Assembly (NCBI GenBank): GCA_951812395.1
Contig: CATOSD010000002.1
Coordinates: forward strand, 1,106,442 to 1,170,441
DNA from: an uncultured Dehalococcoidia bacterium
GTDB taxonomy: Bacteria; Chloroflexota; Dehalococcoidia; Lucifugimonadales; CATOSD01
Length of the DNA: 64,000 bases
Reading direction: 5' to 3'
How positions within the stretch are numbered: the stretch's first letter is position 1; each line of letters begins with the position of its first letter. The translations under genes and the position numbers were made by a program. Shown in pieces: positions 26,253 through 36,297 of the stretch. The notes below the pieces were generated by a model. The model was not told where the DNA came from, did not search any database, and saw only the letters and a program-made list of their open reading frames with translations.

Positions 26253-27390
26253 GGTCAGCCTCCTCTTCTAGTGACGTCGAGATTGTGAAATGGAAGGTAG
26301 ACCCCTTGCCCGGTTCGGACTCTACCCAGATTCTTCCTCCGTGCCTTTCAACGATTTTCTGGCATACCGCCAGCCCGATTCCCGATCCGGGATACTCGCT
26401 TCGATGGTGCAGCCGCTGGAACATCTGAAAGATGCGCTCCGAGTGACGGGGCTCGATACCAATTCCGTTGTCGCGGACCGAGAAGGCCCACGCATCACGC
26501 CGTCTCTCGGCGCAGACGTGCACTCGCGGGGCAACGTCTCGCCTGTACTTTAGCGAGTTGCTCAGAAGGTTTTGCAGCAGCTGCGTCAGTTGGGTGTCAT
26601 CGCCCGTCAATATCGGCAGTTCCGAATACGTTACCCTGCCGCCACATTCATCCAGGGCGCGGGCCTGGTCCATCAGCACGCGCTCCACTATAAAGTTGCA
26701 ATCGGCGGGACCGAATGGCTTCCCCTGCGTTCCAACGCGCGAGTAAGTAAGAAGGTCGTTGATGAGGCCCTTCATTCGTGTCGCGCCATCTAACACGTAG
26801 CCGATGAACCTGTCGGCGTCGACGTCCAGCCGGCCGGAGTAGTCCTCCGCGAGGATTTCGACGTAGCTGGAGACCATGCGCAGTGGCTCTTGCAAGTCGT
26901 GGGATGCCACGTATGCGAACTGCTCCAGTTCGGCATTAGAGCGTCTCAAGTCTTCGTTGACACGTGCGAGCTCGTCGGACTGCCTCACCATCTCGGCCAA
27001 CAGATTCTGCCTTTCGATCGCGTAACGCAGGGAACGGACGAGCAATTGGCCTTCCATCCGGCTCTTCGAGAGGTAGTCCTGCGCTCCTAGTTGCACCGCC
27101 TGCACAGCCAGCTCTTCGTCGTCCAATCCGGTCAGGAGGATTATGGGAGTCTCGGGAGCATGCGAGTGCGCCGTGGCAAAGGTGTCCAGGCCGTGGCTAT
27201 CGGGAAGGGACAAGTCGAGCAGCACCACGTCGGCACTGCCCACAGACAACTCTTCCAGCCCCTCCGACAGCCTCTCGGCGTGGATCCATTCGAACGATCC
27301 GCCGTCAGCGTCGGCAAGCATCTCCCGGATCAGCAGCGCGTCGTCCGGATTGTCTTCTACAAGCAGTATGGTTGTTCGCCCTTCAGCCAC
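26242..27390 (-). CDS. REC domain-histidine kinase hybrid
   Basis: TTILLVEDNPDDALLIREML; FAYVASHDLQEPLRMVSSY H-box; FSVRDNGIGIEPRH; YPGSGIGLAVCQKIVERHGGRIWVES. Confidence 0.95.
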   Translation of the reverse strand: MAEGRTTILLVEDNPDDALLIREMLADADGGSFEWIHAERLSEGLEELSVGSADVVLLDLSLPDSHGLDTFATAHSHAPETPIILLTGLDDEELAVQAVQLGAQDYLSKSRMEGQLLVRSLRYAIERQNLLAEMVRQSDELARVNEDLRRSNAELEQFAYVASHDLQEPLRMVSSYVEILAEDYSGRLDVDADRFIGYVLDGATRMKGLINDLLTYSRVGTQGKPFGPADCNFIVERVLMDQARALDECGGRVTYSELPILTGDDTQLTQLLQNLLSNSLKYRRDVAPRVHVCAERRRDAWAFSVRDNGIGIEPRHSERIFQMFQRLHHRSEYPGSGIGLAVCQKIVERHGGRIWVESEPGKGSTFHFTISTSLEEEADHGS

Positions 27391-27448
27391 GGCCCATCCC
27401 TCGCCTGTGCTACCTGGCGCAACTTCGCGCAGATCGCCGGCGTTTATA

Positions 27449-27922
27449 TCAGGCCCCGCCGCATGGCAACTGCGCCTGGTGCAGCCAGAAGTCTTCGATT
27501 GAATTGATCGCCGCGAAAAACTGGTCCAGTTCCACCGGCTTCGTAATGTAGCAGTTCGCGTGGAGTTGGTAGCTCTTCAGGATATCCTCTTCGGCCTGGG
27601 AGGTGGTCAGCACTACTACTGGAATGTGCTTCAGTGCCTCGTCGGTCTTGATCTCCTCCAGCACCTGGCGTCCGTCCATCTTCGGCAAGTTCAAGTCGAG
27701 CAGGATGATGTCGGGGTCGGGCGCGCCGGCGTATTCCCGCTGCTTGCGTAGGAACGCAAGAGCCTCCACGCCATCGGGCAAGGCAGTCAGGTTGTACGGC
27801 AGGCTGCTGTCCTTCAGGCCCTCAAGCGTCAGCTCAACGTCGTCAGGAGAGTCCTCGACGTGAAGTATCTCGATTGTCCGCGTCAACTTTCTCGCTTGCA
27901 TTCGCTTCTCCAAGCCTTTCAA
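27449..27922 (-). CDS. Response regulator (Rcp1-like)
   Basis: IEILHVEDSPDDVELTLEGL; DIILLDLNLPKMDGRQVLEEIK; VVVLTTSQAEEDI. Confidence 0.93.
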   Translation of the reverse strand: MKGLEKRMQARKLTRTIEILHVEDSPDDVELTLEGLKDSSLPYNLTALPDGVEALAFLRKQREYAGAPDPDIILLDLNLPKMDGRQVLEEIKTDEALKHIPVVVLTTSQAEEDILKSYQLHANCYITKPVELDQFFAAINSIEDFWLHQAQLPCGGA

Positions 27923-27940
27923 ACTGGGCTGAGAAACCGG

Positions 27941-29755
27941 CTAAAGGGATTCCTCCATCGCGCGCCTCGCGGTGTCGCCCACCGACCCCCGGCCCAACTG
28001 AGCGGGCACGGTGAAACAGAAGGTGGAGCCCTGTCCTAACCGGGACTCCACCCATATTCGCCCGCCCAGGCGTTCCACGGCCTTCTTACTGATCGACAGG
28101 CCGATGCCGGTGCCGGGGTACTTCTCGCGTGGGTGAAGGCGTTGGAAGATCGTGAAGATTCGGTCTGCGAACTGGGGGTCGATGCCTATGCCGTTGTCTC
28201 GCACGACGAACTTCCACTCATCGCCCAAGTTCTCGGCCGAGACGTGGACTTCAGGCGGGTTTTCGCCGCGATACTTGATGGCATTACCTACGAGATTGCG
28301 AAACACGTGCCCCAAGAGAGTGGAGTCGGTCTTAATGGTGGGCAACGCTCCGCGGGTTATACGCGCCCCGCTATCTTCGATAGACGCATGGAGCGAGTCC
28401 AGTTCGTGATCGAGCAGTACGCGGACGTCCACGCTCTCGAAGTCGTCCATGTTTCGGCCAACACGGCTGTAGGACAAAAGGTCGTTTATCAGGCCCTGCA
28501 TCCTGGAAGCGGCGGCCGCCGCTCTCCCGATGAACCTGTCCGCGTCTTCGTCCATGCTACCGCTGTAGCGCCGCGACAGCAGGCTCGTGAAGCCTACAAC
28601 CGACCGGAGCGGCTCCTGGAGGTCGTGCGAGGCGACGTAAGCGAACTGTTCCAGGTCGGCGTTCGACCTGGCCAGCTCCGCCGCCCGCTGTTCCAATGTC
28701 TCCTGCAGCCGCGCGTTTTCCAGCAGCGCCCCGACTCCCCCGGCGATGGTGGTGAGGAACCTGACCCGGTCGGCAGTGAAGTGGTCGGGAAGGCTCGATA
28801 GGATGTTGATCACACCGATTGTTCGCCCCGTAACCTTGACCGGCAAAGAGGCCATAGACCCGATCCCCCTGGCCAGGAGGGGTGGAATGGCCATGTCGCT
28901 GTTGCGATAGTCGTTCACGATGACCGGTTCACCCAGCGTGAAGGCCCTGCCGGTCACACTCTGGGAATAAGGGAGCAAGTACTGCCTGTCCCCGCCGACT
29001 GCCGGCCCGACCACGGCCAGCACAACCAACCCTTTGCCACTCTGGTCGGGCACCCTCAAGCCCACTTGGTCGGCGTGGGTCAGATCGACCAGGGCCTCGA
29101 GGAGACTGGTTACGCGCTCGGTGTAGCTTCCCGGCTGAGCCAGCGTTTGGGCCATGATGTAGAGTGCTGCCGTCTCCTCGGAACGGCGCCGATTCTCTTC
29201 CTCTGCTCTTCTGCGTTCGGTCACGTCTCGCAGAACGGCAAAGGTCGCCCGACGGCCCAGAAAGGCCGTGGCCACTGCCGTGGCTTCAACCGTGCGCGCC
29301 TCGCCGTCCGAGCGATTGATTCTGTACTCGAAGACCCCCGGTACGGGTTCGCCGCGTTCCCTGGCCGCCATGTAGTCGCCGACTATCGGGCGGTCTTCGG
29401 GAACGACGAAGTGGTCAAGCGGAAGACCCGACACCTCAGACTCGTCAGTGAGGCCGTGCAGTGTCAAGAACGCACGGTTCATCAGCACACGCCGGCTCCC
29501 GACGTTGATCACGATCGCGTCGGCCACGTTGTCGAATGCAGCCTTGTAGTGGGCCGCGTCGCTTCCAACGGCCTCCCACAAGGTCGGTCTTCTTTCTAAG
29601 GAGGCCTCCAACTCGCCGACTCGCTTGCGCAAAGCGGCCAGTTCGGCTTGGGCATCCTGCGTTGCCGTCACGTGTTCAGTCACTTCCAACTCGTCGTTTA
29701 CCGCGTATCGTGTAATCTGTGCCCGAAGGTTAAAGAGAAGGCGCATCCTTGTCAA
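27941..29755 (-). CDS. PAS-GAF sensor histidine kinase (start uncertain)
   Basis: PAS and GAF segments, FAYVASHDLQEPLRSVVGF H-box, FVVRDNGIGID, KYPGTGIGLSISKKAVERLGGRIWVES. Confidence 0.93.
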   Translation of the reverse strand: MTRMRLLFNLRAQITRYAVNDELEVTEHVTATQDAQAELAALRKRVGELEASLERRPTLWEAVGSDAAHYKAAFDNVADAIVINVGSRRVLMNRAFLTLHGLTDESEVSGLPLDHFVVPEDRPIVGDYMAARERGEPVPGVFEYRINRSDGEARTVEATAVATAFLGRRATFAVLRDVTERRRAEEENRRRSEETAALYIMAQTLAQPGSYTERVTSLLEALVDLTHADQVGLRVPDQSGKGLVVLAVVGPAVGGDRQYLLPYSQSVTGRAFTLGEPVIVNDYRNSDMAIPPLLARGIGSMASLPVKVTGRTIGVINILSSLPDHFTADRVRFLTTIAGGVGALLENARLQETLEQRAAELARSNADLEQFAYVASHDLQEPLRSVVGFTSLLSRRYSGSMDEDADRFIGRAAAAASRMQGLINDLLSYSRVGRNMDDFESVDVRVLLDHELDSLHASIEDSGARITRGALPTIKTDSTLLGHVFRNLVGNAIKYRGENPPEVHVSAENLGDEWKFVVRDNGIGIDPQFADRIFTIFQRLHPREKYPGTGIGLSISKKAVERLGGRIWVESRLGQGSTFCFTVPAQLGRGSVGDTARRAMEESL

Positions 29756-29818
29756 CTTTGCAAGGAACTATCCCCCGCCGGCCGTTACGTTTCGAACGTG
29801 TGGAGGGACAGGTCTTGC

Positions 29819-29847
29819 TTACAGTTGAGCGCTCGCGCTGCTATACT
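29819..29847 (+). promoter_or_regulatory. Promoter TTACAG-N17-TATACT for the amidohydrolase
   Basis: 17-bp spacer ending in TGC; 53 nt before ATG 29900. Confidence 0.55.
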
Positions 29848-29899
29848 GCGCTTGGCCGCCGGCAGGGGCCAAGCCGAGCGCCGTTTCACGAGGTGGTCG

Positions 29900-31033
29900 A
29901 TGGGGAAGCACGGGTACAGAATCCTGGACAGCGACATCCACGTGATGGAGCCGCCGGACATGTTCGACCGCTATCTCGACCCCAGAATGAGGGTGCACAC
30001 CGGATCGGGGCAATACTTCGACATGGTAACCGAGCCTCCCGACGCTGGAAGTCCGGAGTTCGAGGCCAACCGGCAGAAGATGCTCAGGGCTCAGGCTATA
30101 CTGGGCGCGCGGGTGCAGGACCGCTACGTCGAGGAGCAGATGCGCGGCTACACCGCGGAATTGCTGCTGGAGGCCATGGACAAAGAGGGCGTGGAAGTGG
30201 CGGTGCTGTTCCGCTCCCGCAGCCACATGTACGTGGACCGCGACGACCTGGACGCCGAGTACGCGACCGCTATCTGCCGGGCGTACAACGACTGGCTCGC
30301 GGAGTTCGCCACCCCGGAGCCAACGAGGCTGTTGCCGTCGGCCATCGTCACGCTGCACGACCCGAGTCTGGCGGCGCAAGAGGCCCGGCGGGCCGTCGAC
30401 GAACTGGGGATGAAGGCGGTAACCCTTCTGCCGCATCCGGTGAGGGGCCGATACCTGCACGATCCGGACGTGGACGTGCTTTGGTCCGCGCTCCAGGAGC
30501 TTGACGTTCCCGCGACGTTTCACAGCCAGTCCGGGGGATATGCGATCGAGAGCCCTGGCAACTGGTTCCGGGACCATCCCAATCCCACCGTGCTATCCCA
30601 CGCCTTCACCGCTCCTCTCAACATCATGTGGGCCATCGGCTCTGTCGTCCTGGGCGGCGTTCTGGAGCGGTTTCCAAGTCTGCGTATGGGGTTCCTTGAG
30701 GGCAACTGCGCATGGCTGCCGTGGCTGTTGTGGCGTCTCGACGAGCAGTGGGAGTTATTCGAGGAGACAGAGGAGATACCGCTCAGTCTGAAGCCATCCG
30801 AGTACTTTCTGCGGCAGTGCTACATCGCCGTCGATCCGGCGGAGGCGCTCGTTTCTCAGGTGATAGATGACATAGGCGACGATAACATTGTAATATCTAC
30901 GGACTACCCGCACCTGGACTCGCTTTATCCGGAGGCGATGAAGACGTTCATCGACCTTCCCAACGTAAGCGAGCGGTCCAAGCGCAAGATACTTTGGGAC
31001 AACTGCGCGAGGCTTTACAACGTCAGCGGCTAG
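29900..31033 (+). CDS. Amidohydrolase family protein (ACMSD-like)
   Basis: GYRILDSDIHVMEPPDMFDRYL; FLEGNCAWLPWLLWRLDEQWE; ISTDYPHLDS. Confidence 0.9.
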   Translation: MGKHGYRILDSDIHVMEPPDMFDRYLDPRMRVHTGSGQYFDMVTEPPDAGSPEFEANRQKMLRAQAILGARVQDRYVEEQMRGYTAELLLEAMDKEGVEVAVLFRSRSHMYVDRDDLDAEYATAICRAYNDWLAEFATPEPTRLLPSAIVTLHDPSLAAQEARRAVDELGMKAVTLLPHPVRGRYLHDPDVDVLWSALQELDVPATFHSQSGGYAIESPGNWFRDHPNPTVLSHAFTAPLNIMWAIGSVVLGGVLERFPSLRMGFLEGNCAWLPWLLWRLDEQWELFEETEEIPLSLKPSEYFLRQCYIAVDPAEALVSQVIDDIGDDNIVISTDYPHLDSLYPEAMKTFIDLPNVSERSKRKILWDNCARLYNVSG

Positions 31034-31106
31034 TTTAGCGCCGCGGCAACTTACGCCGCGCCGTCCCGCCGGCACAGCACCCGTAAATCAGCAGGAGGTT
31101 CAGCAC

Positions 31107-32096
31107 ATGCCGCCCACCAACCCGGAGATGACAAGGAAGCTGAGGGAGATATTCTACCGCCCCGGTCTGACCATCGTGCCGGGCGGCTCCACGCCCTATC
31201 ACGCCATGCTGACCGAGCGGGCCGGATACGAGGCGTTCTACATGTCCGGCTCTATGACCTCCGGCTGGACCATAGGCTGGCCCGACGTAGGCGTCATCTC
31301 GATGAAGGAAATGGCCGACAATGCCGGTAGAATCGCGAGGACGGTCAACATTCCCGTCTTCGCCGATATCGACACCGGCTACGGCAACGCGTTGAATGTC
31401 TATCGCTCCATCAAGGAGTACATCAGCCAAGGCGTCGCGGGCGTACACCTGGAAGACCAGGACTTCCCCAAGAAGTCGGGCAGCATGGCGGGCCGCCGGC
31501 TCATCAGCACTGATGAGGCCGTCGGCAAGTACAAGGCCGCCATCGACGCCCGCAACGAGCTCGACCCCAACTTCGTGATTGTGGCGCGCAGCGACGCCCG
31601 CGGCGCGGAGGGTGGCGGATTCGACGAAGTGCTGGCTCGCGGCAAGGCGTACGAAGAGGCCGGCGTGGACGTCATCTTCTTCGAGTCGCTCCAGTCGTGG
31701 GAGGAGTGCAAGATAGCGATGGCGTCAGTGGACCTGCCGTCCTTCTGCCTGCTCCACGACGTGATCTACCGCGACGACGAGGGCAACTACATTCCCGGCC
31801 CGACGCTGGAAGAGCAGGAGGCCGACGGGCAGAAGATCGCGCTCTATGTCGGGCTCTCAGGTGGGCCCATGGGCCAGGCAGGCTGGGAGGCGCTGCTAGA
31901 CTTCAAGGAGCGCGGCGTGCAATCGCTGTACGAGTGGCGCAAAGAGGTCGATGCCAAGCCGCCCGAGCGCCAGCTTCCCGCAGATCTGCTGTCGATCGCA
32001 CGGGTGCGCGAACTCGAAGAGACCTACCTGCCGAAGGAACTCCAGCGCGACTACGACTCGACTATCGGCAGGAGGGCAGGCGACCCCGGAACGTAG
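31107..32096 (+). CDS. Isocitrate lyase/PEP mutase superfamily lyase
   Basis: PVFADIDTGYGNALNVYRSIKEYISQGVAGVHLEDQDFPKKSG; IVARSDARG. Confidence 0.92.
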   Translation: MPPTNPEMTRKLREIFYRPGLTIVPGGSTPYHAMLTERAGYEAFYMSGSMTSGWTIGWPDVGVISMKEMADNAGRIARTVNIPVFADIDTGYGNALNVYRSIKEYISQGVAGVHLEDQDFPKKSGSMAGRRLISTDEAVGKYKAAIDARNELDPNFVIVARSDARGAEGGGFDEVLARGKAYEEAGVDVIFFESLQSWEECKIAMASVDLPSFCLLHDVIYRDDEGNYIPGPTLEEQEADGQKIALYVGLSGGPMGQAGWEALLDFKERGVQSLYEWRKEVDAKPPERQLPADLLSIARVRELEETYLPKELQRDYDSTIGRRAGDPGT

Positions 32097-32127
32097 GCAA
32101 CCGCCGGAGCGGCCCAGGAGGGGCGAA

Positions 32128-34554
32128 TTGCGACAGGTTCTCGAGGGCATCCGCGTCCTGGACTTTACTAAGGGCATGGCAGGCTCAGTCGCCACAATGG
32201 TTCTCTCCGACTTCGGGGCCGAAGTAATCAAGGTCGAGCCTCCTGGTGGAGACTCGTTCAGGGCTTTCCCCGCCTCGGTGCTCTGGCACCGGGGCAAAAA
32301 GAGCGTGTGCCTCGACATGACGTCACCCGAAGGCCACCGCGACGCTCTCGGCCTGGCTCGCCGGTCGGATGTCGCGGTGGTCGGTTACCGCCCCGCCACG
32401 GTAAAGAGACTCGGCATCGGCTACGACACGCTCAAGGGGCAGCGTCCCGACCTGGTCTACGCCTCGATAACCGGATTCGGGCCGAAGGGCCCCTACGCAA
32501 ACTATCGGGGCTATGAGGGCCTCGTGCAGGCCAAGACCGGCAGGCTCATGAACTTCGCCGGCCAGACCCCCCGGCAGGGACCTCACCACGCCGCCGTGAA
32601 GGTGGCGAACCACGCCGCCGCCATGGCGACAGTGCGGGGAGTAGTCGGCGCGCTCGTAGTGCGGGACAGGACGGGCGTGGGCCAGCTAGTAGAGACCAGC
32701 CTGATGCAAGCCGTTACCTACTACGACATGCTCCAGTGGCTAATCTGGCAGATGATGATCAAGGACCCCGACAGCTTCCCGGAGGATCAGACGGTCAATC
32801 TGAGGCGGTCGGGGCCTATCCAGTATCTCCCCTCGCGCACGAAAGATGGCAAGTGGATGCAGCTCGCGAACCTCATGGTCAGGCTGTTCCACGCCGAAAT
32901 TCGCGCGTTGGAGCTCGATTACATCTACGAGGACCCGCGCTTCAAGAACGCCCCCACTCTGCTGGATGAGGAGCGAGACGCGCTACGCGAGATCATTCTG
33001 GAGAGGGTCGGCCAGAAGACGCTCGACGAGTGGATGTCGCTGTTCGTCAGCGAAACGAGCGACGTTGCCGCGGAGCCGTTCTTGACTTCCGGAGAGGCCT
33101 TGGACCACGTTCAAATGGTGCATAACGGCCACGTCCAGCGCCTGTTCGACCCGGCCGTGGGTCTTACCAGGCAGCTCGGGCCCCTATGCGCGATGAACGC
33201 CACGCCGCCCAGAATCCAGGGGCCGGCTCCCAGGCCGGGACAGCACACGGCAGAGGTTCTCGCCGGGCTGAACGAGGCCGAACAGACGGACCGAGACTGC
33301 TCGACGAGCGACGAGCTGCCCAGCCATCCCTTCGAGGGCGTGACGGTACTGGACCTGTCCACCGTCATTGCCGGTCCCCTGGGTGGTTCGCTGGTCGCCG
33401 AGTTGGGGGCGCGGGTCATACGCATCGAGACTCTCGATGGCGACTGGATGCGCCGGATGAACAACGGCATCGCGGCGAACCGGACGATGGCCGGCACACA
33501 AGGGCTGTCCATCGACCTGAAGACGCCGGAAGGACAGGCGATTCTCTTCTCGCTGGTGGAAAAGGCCGACGTGCTCATGCACAACATGCGGCCCGGCGCG
33601 CCCGAGCGGCTCGGCGTCGGCCTGGAGCAGGCCAGAAAGCTGAATCCGAACATCGTCTACGTGTACGTGGGCGGCTACGGCTCCACCGGGCCGTACCACC
33701 GCCGGCCGGCCATGCATCCCATCGGCGGCGCCGTATCCGGCGGCGCGATGGCGCAGGCCGGGAGGGACGCGCTTCCGGCCCCGGACGCGGCCATGACCAT
33801 GGACGAGATCGTGGAAGTGTCGCGGATGCTGGGCCGCGCCCAGGACGTGAACCCCGACCCGAACACCTCCATGGTGGCGTCGACAGCGGTCGCGCTGGGG
33901 CTCTACGCCCGCGACCGGTTCGGTGAGGGCCAGTACATCGAGACGACGATGATCGGCGCGAATGCGTACGCCAACGCGGACGACTTCTTCGACTACGAGG
34001 GCAAGCCTCCGAGGGAGGTGTCCGACGCAGCTGGATACGGCCCAAACGCGCTGTACCGGCTCTACGAGGCCGACCGCGGCTGGGTATACCTCGCCTGTCC
34101 TCTCGCCAGGGAGTGGAGGCCTCTCTGCGACGCTGTCGGGCGGCCGGAGCTTGCTTACGACCCCCGATTCGCCACTGCCGACGCGCGGCGCGCCAACGAC
34201 GCGGAGCTTGCCGGCGAACTTGGCGCTGCATTCGCCACCGCGTCCGCCGACCACTGGGAGCGTGCGCTTACAGCCGCCGACCTTGGTTGCGTGGAGGTCG
34301 AGGAACGCGGCATGTACCACTTCTTCAATGACGACGAACACGTCGCCGAGAATGGCTTCATTACGGAGGTCGAGAGCGAGAGCCTGGGCAGCTTCTGGAG
34401 ATACAGTCCGGTGCTTAAGTTCTCCCGAACGCCGAGCAAGGCGGGTCCCGGCATCACCAGGGGCCAGCACACGTTCGAGATACTGGGCGAACTGGGCTAC
34501 TCCAGGGAAGAGGTGCTGGGGCTGCGCGAGCGCCGCGTTCTCGACTGGGAGTAG
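32128..34554 (+). CDS. CaiB/BaiF class III CoA-transferase, two tandem domains fused
   Basis: Two CaiB domains (LEGIRVLDFTKGMAGSVATMVLSDFGAEVIKVEPP and FEGVTVLDLSTVIAGPLGGSLVAELGARVIRIE); TTG start after AGGAGG. Confidence 0.9.
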   Translation: MRQVLEGIRVLDFTKGMAGSVATMVLSDFGAEVIKVEPPGGDSFRAFPASVLWHRGKKSVCLDMTSPEGHRDALGLARRSDVAVVGYRPATVKRLGIGYDTLKGQRPDLVYASITGFGPKGPYANYRGYEGLVQAKTGRLMNFAGQTPRQGPHHAAVKVANHAAAMATVRGVVGALVVRDRTGVGQLVETSLMQAVTYYDMLQWLIWQMMIKDPDSFPEDQTVNLRRSGPIQYLPSRTKDGKWMQLANLMVRLFHAEIRALELDYIYEDPRFKNAPTLLDEERDALREIILERVGQKTLDEWMSLFVSETSDVAAEPFLTSGEALDHVQMVHNGHVQRLFDPAVGLTRQLGPLCAMNATPPRIQGPAPRPGQHTAEVLAGLNEAEQTDRDCSTSDELPSHPFEGVTVLDLSTVIAGPLGGSLVAELGARVIRIETLDGDWMRRMNNGIAANRTMAGTQGLSIDLKTPEGQAILFSLVEKADVLMHNMRPGAPERLGVGLEQARKLNPNIVYVYVGGYGSTGPYHRRPAMHPIGGAVSGGAMAQAGRDALPAPDAAMTMDEIVEVSRMLGRAQDVNPDPNTSMVASTAVALGLYARDRFGEGQYIETTMIGANAYANADDFFDYEGKPPREVSDAAGYGPNALYRLYEADRGWVYLACPLAREWRPLCDAVGRPELAYDPRFATADARRANDAELAGELGAAFATASADHWERALTAADLGCVEVEERGMYHFFNDDEHVAENGFITEVESESLGSFWRYSPVLKFSRTPSKAGPGITRGQHTFEILGELGYSREEVLGLRERRVLDWE

Positions 34555-34617
34555 ACCGCTGGCCCGTTGCGGCCATTCCGGTCGTCTCGCGCGTTCGAAC
34601 CCGCTTCTGAATCCCCG

Positions 34618-34650
34618 ACCCTGGTTCCGGCTTGGGGGCCGAAAAGACGA
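34618..34650. repeat. REP-like degenerate palindrome
   Basis: GGTTCCGGCTTGGGGGCCGAAAAGACGAC resembles 59863-59889 GGATTCCCGCTTGCGCGGGAAAGACGA. Confidence 0.35.
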
Positions 34651-34665
34651 CTGAGCTACGGTCTC

Positions 34666-35112
34666 CTAGACTGGCGGTGGGAACCGCTCCCTGACAGGAC
34701 CGAACAAGTCTCGGCTCATACGCCTCCCTTGAACCAGCCAGAAGAACGCGGCCTGCAACAGGCCCCTGTAGCCGCCCATCTTGGTGCGCCACCGGATGTG
34801 CCAGCGTGTGCCTCCGTTCTCGGCGGCAAATGTATCCTCGCGGTCAGCCCACGACGAGTCCACCGCGACCATCTGTCTTCGCGCCGGGAAATCGAAAAAG
34901 CACTGCCAGCGCACTATGTCGGGCGGGTCGTCCGGGAATCGCGCAACATCCTCGTCGATTTCCAGCGAGCCGCCGTCCCTCTCCACGATTGTGCCGTAGT
35001 GCGATGCGAAACGCGCCTCGTCGGTGGGCCCGTCGCCGTCCCAGAGCGTGACGTGTCGGAACACCTCCTCCGGAGGAGCGTCGATATGGGTGTTGATTCG
35101 CAGTATTGGCAT
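34666..35112 (-). CDS. SRPBCC (START-fold) family protein
   Basis: MPILRINTHIDAPPEEVFRHVTLWDGDG; start trimmed from 35178. Confidence 0.7.
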   Translation of the reverse strand: MPILRINTHIDAPPEEVFRHVTLWDGDGPTDEARFASHYGTIVERDGGSLEIDEDVARFPDDPPDIVRWQCFFDFPARRQMVAVDSSWADREDTFAAENGGTRWHIRWRTKMGGYRGLLQAAFFWLVQGRRMSRDLFGPVRERFPPPV

Positions 35113-35318
35113 TTTCGCACCGTGGTCGGATGTCGGCCTGTGTGGGTCTGACCGCGCGCCAATGGTATACGCCACCACCGTGGTTGTTCAACTCCGGCGC
35201 GGCGGAACCCGCGGCCACAGACTGACGCGCCGGGCCCGATGGCGTACAATGGGGCCGCCGCTAAGCGGCGCGGGACGACCGTGCGGTCGATGATCATTGG
35301 TTAGACTGGAGGCGAAAA

Positions 35319-36275
35319 ATGGGCGAGAAGCGCATCGGCGTGGCCGCTATGGGCGGCGACAGCAAGGACGTTCTGGCGCGAATCGAGGACCTGGAGAGGC
35401 GCAGCATCGGTGCCGCGTGGCTCACCACTGGAGGCGCCGGAATCGACGGTATCACGTTGTTCGCGGCGGCGGCGGCGCGCACCGAGAACATCCTGCTCGG
35501 CACCTGCATCACGCCGACCTATCCGAGGCACCCGATAACCACCGTTCAGCAGGTGCAGGTTGTGGCACAGCTCGCACCGGGCCGCTTCCGGCTCGGACTC
35601 GGCCCCAGCCACAAAATCAGCATCGAGCCAACTTACGGAATCGAGCACACGGCGCCGCTGACCAACCTGAAGGAGTACATCCAGGTGTGCAAGTCACTGT
35701 TGTGGGACGGCGAGGTTGACTACGATGGCACGCAGTACCACGCCCACGCGCGGCTGGCGAACGACCCCATACCCGACGTACCCGTGATGGCGTCGGCGCT
35801 TCGGAGGCGGTCGTTCGAGGCGTGTGGAGAGGTGGCGGACGGCGCGATAAGCTGGGTCTGCCCGGGCAACTACCTGCGCGACGTCGCCCTGCCCGCCATG
35901 CGGCGCGGCGCGGAGCGCGCCGGACGCCCGACGCCGCCGCTCGTCGCGCACGCGCCAGTGTGCGTCCACGACAACGCCGACGAGGCGCGCGCCGCTTCCA
36001 GAGAGCAGCTTTCCAACTACCCACGCTCGCCGTTTTACCAGCAGATGTTCGCCGCCTCAGGCCACCCGGAGGCGTCTTCCGGCGAGTGGACCGACGGCAT
36101 GATCGACGACGTTGTGTTCATGGGCGGCGAGGAAGCGGTTGCGGACCGGCTAAGGGAACTCTTCGCTATGGGCGCGACTGAGGTCATAGCCCATCCGGTG
36201 CTGGCGGGCGCTGATCGTGAAGCAACGGCGAATCGCTCCCTCGAAGTCATAGCCGCCGTCGGGCGCACGTTGTAA
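35319..36275 (+). CDS. LLM class F420-dependent oxidoreductase
   Basis: AAARTENILLGTCITPTYPRHPITTVQQVQVVAQLAPGRFRLGLGPSHK. Confidence 0.92.
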   Translation: MGEKRIGVAAMGGDSKDVLARIEDLERRSIGAAWLTTGGAGIDGITLFAAAAARTENILLGTCITPTYPRHPITTVQQVQVVAQLAPGRFRLGLGPSHKISIEPTYGIEHTAPLTNLKEYIQVCKSLLWDGEVDYDGTQYHAHARLANDPIPDVPVMASALRRRSFEACGEVADGAISWVCPGNYLRDVALPAMRRGAERAGRPTPPLVAHAPVCVHDNADEARAASREQLSNYPRSPFYQQMFAASGHPEASSGEWTDGMIDDVVFMGGEEAVADRLRELFAMGATEVIAHPVLAGADREATANRSLEVIAAVGRTL

Positions 36276-36297
36276 CGACGGCCTACCGGCAGCGAGC

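Noticed and set aside
33184-34470. 428-aa minus-strand ORF
   Set aside because: Antisense to the second CaiB domain.
34580-34680. tRNA-like look-alike on the minus strand (GTAGCTCAG... GGTTCGAAC)
   Set aside because: D-arm-like and T-loop-like strings are present, but the D stem, T stem and acceptor stem do not pair and no anticodon arm fits; it is neither a canonical tRNA nor a tRNA-Sec.
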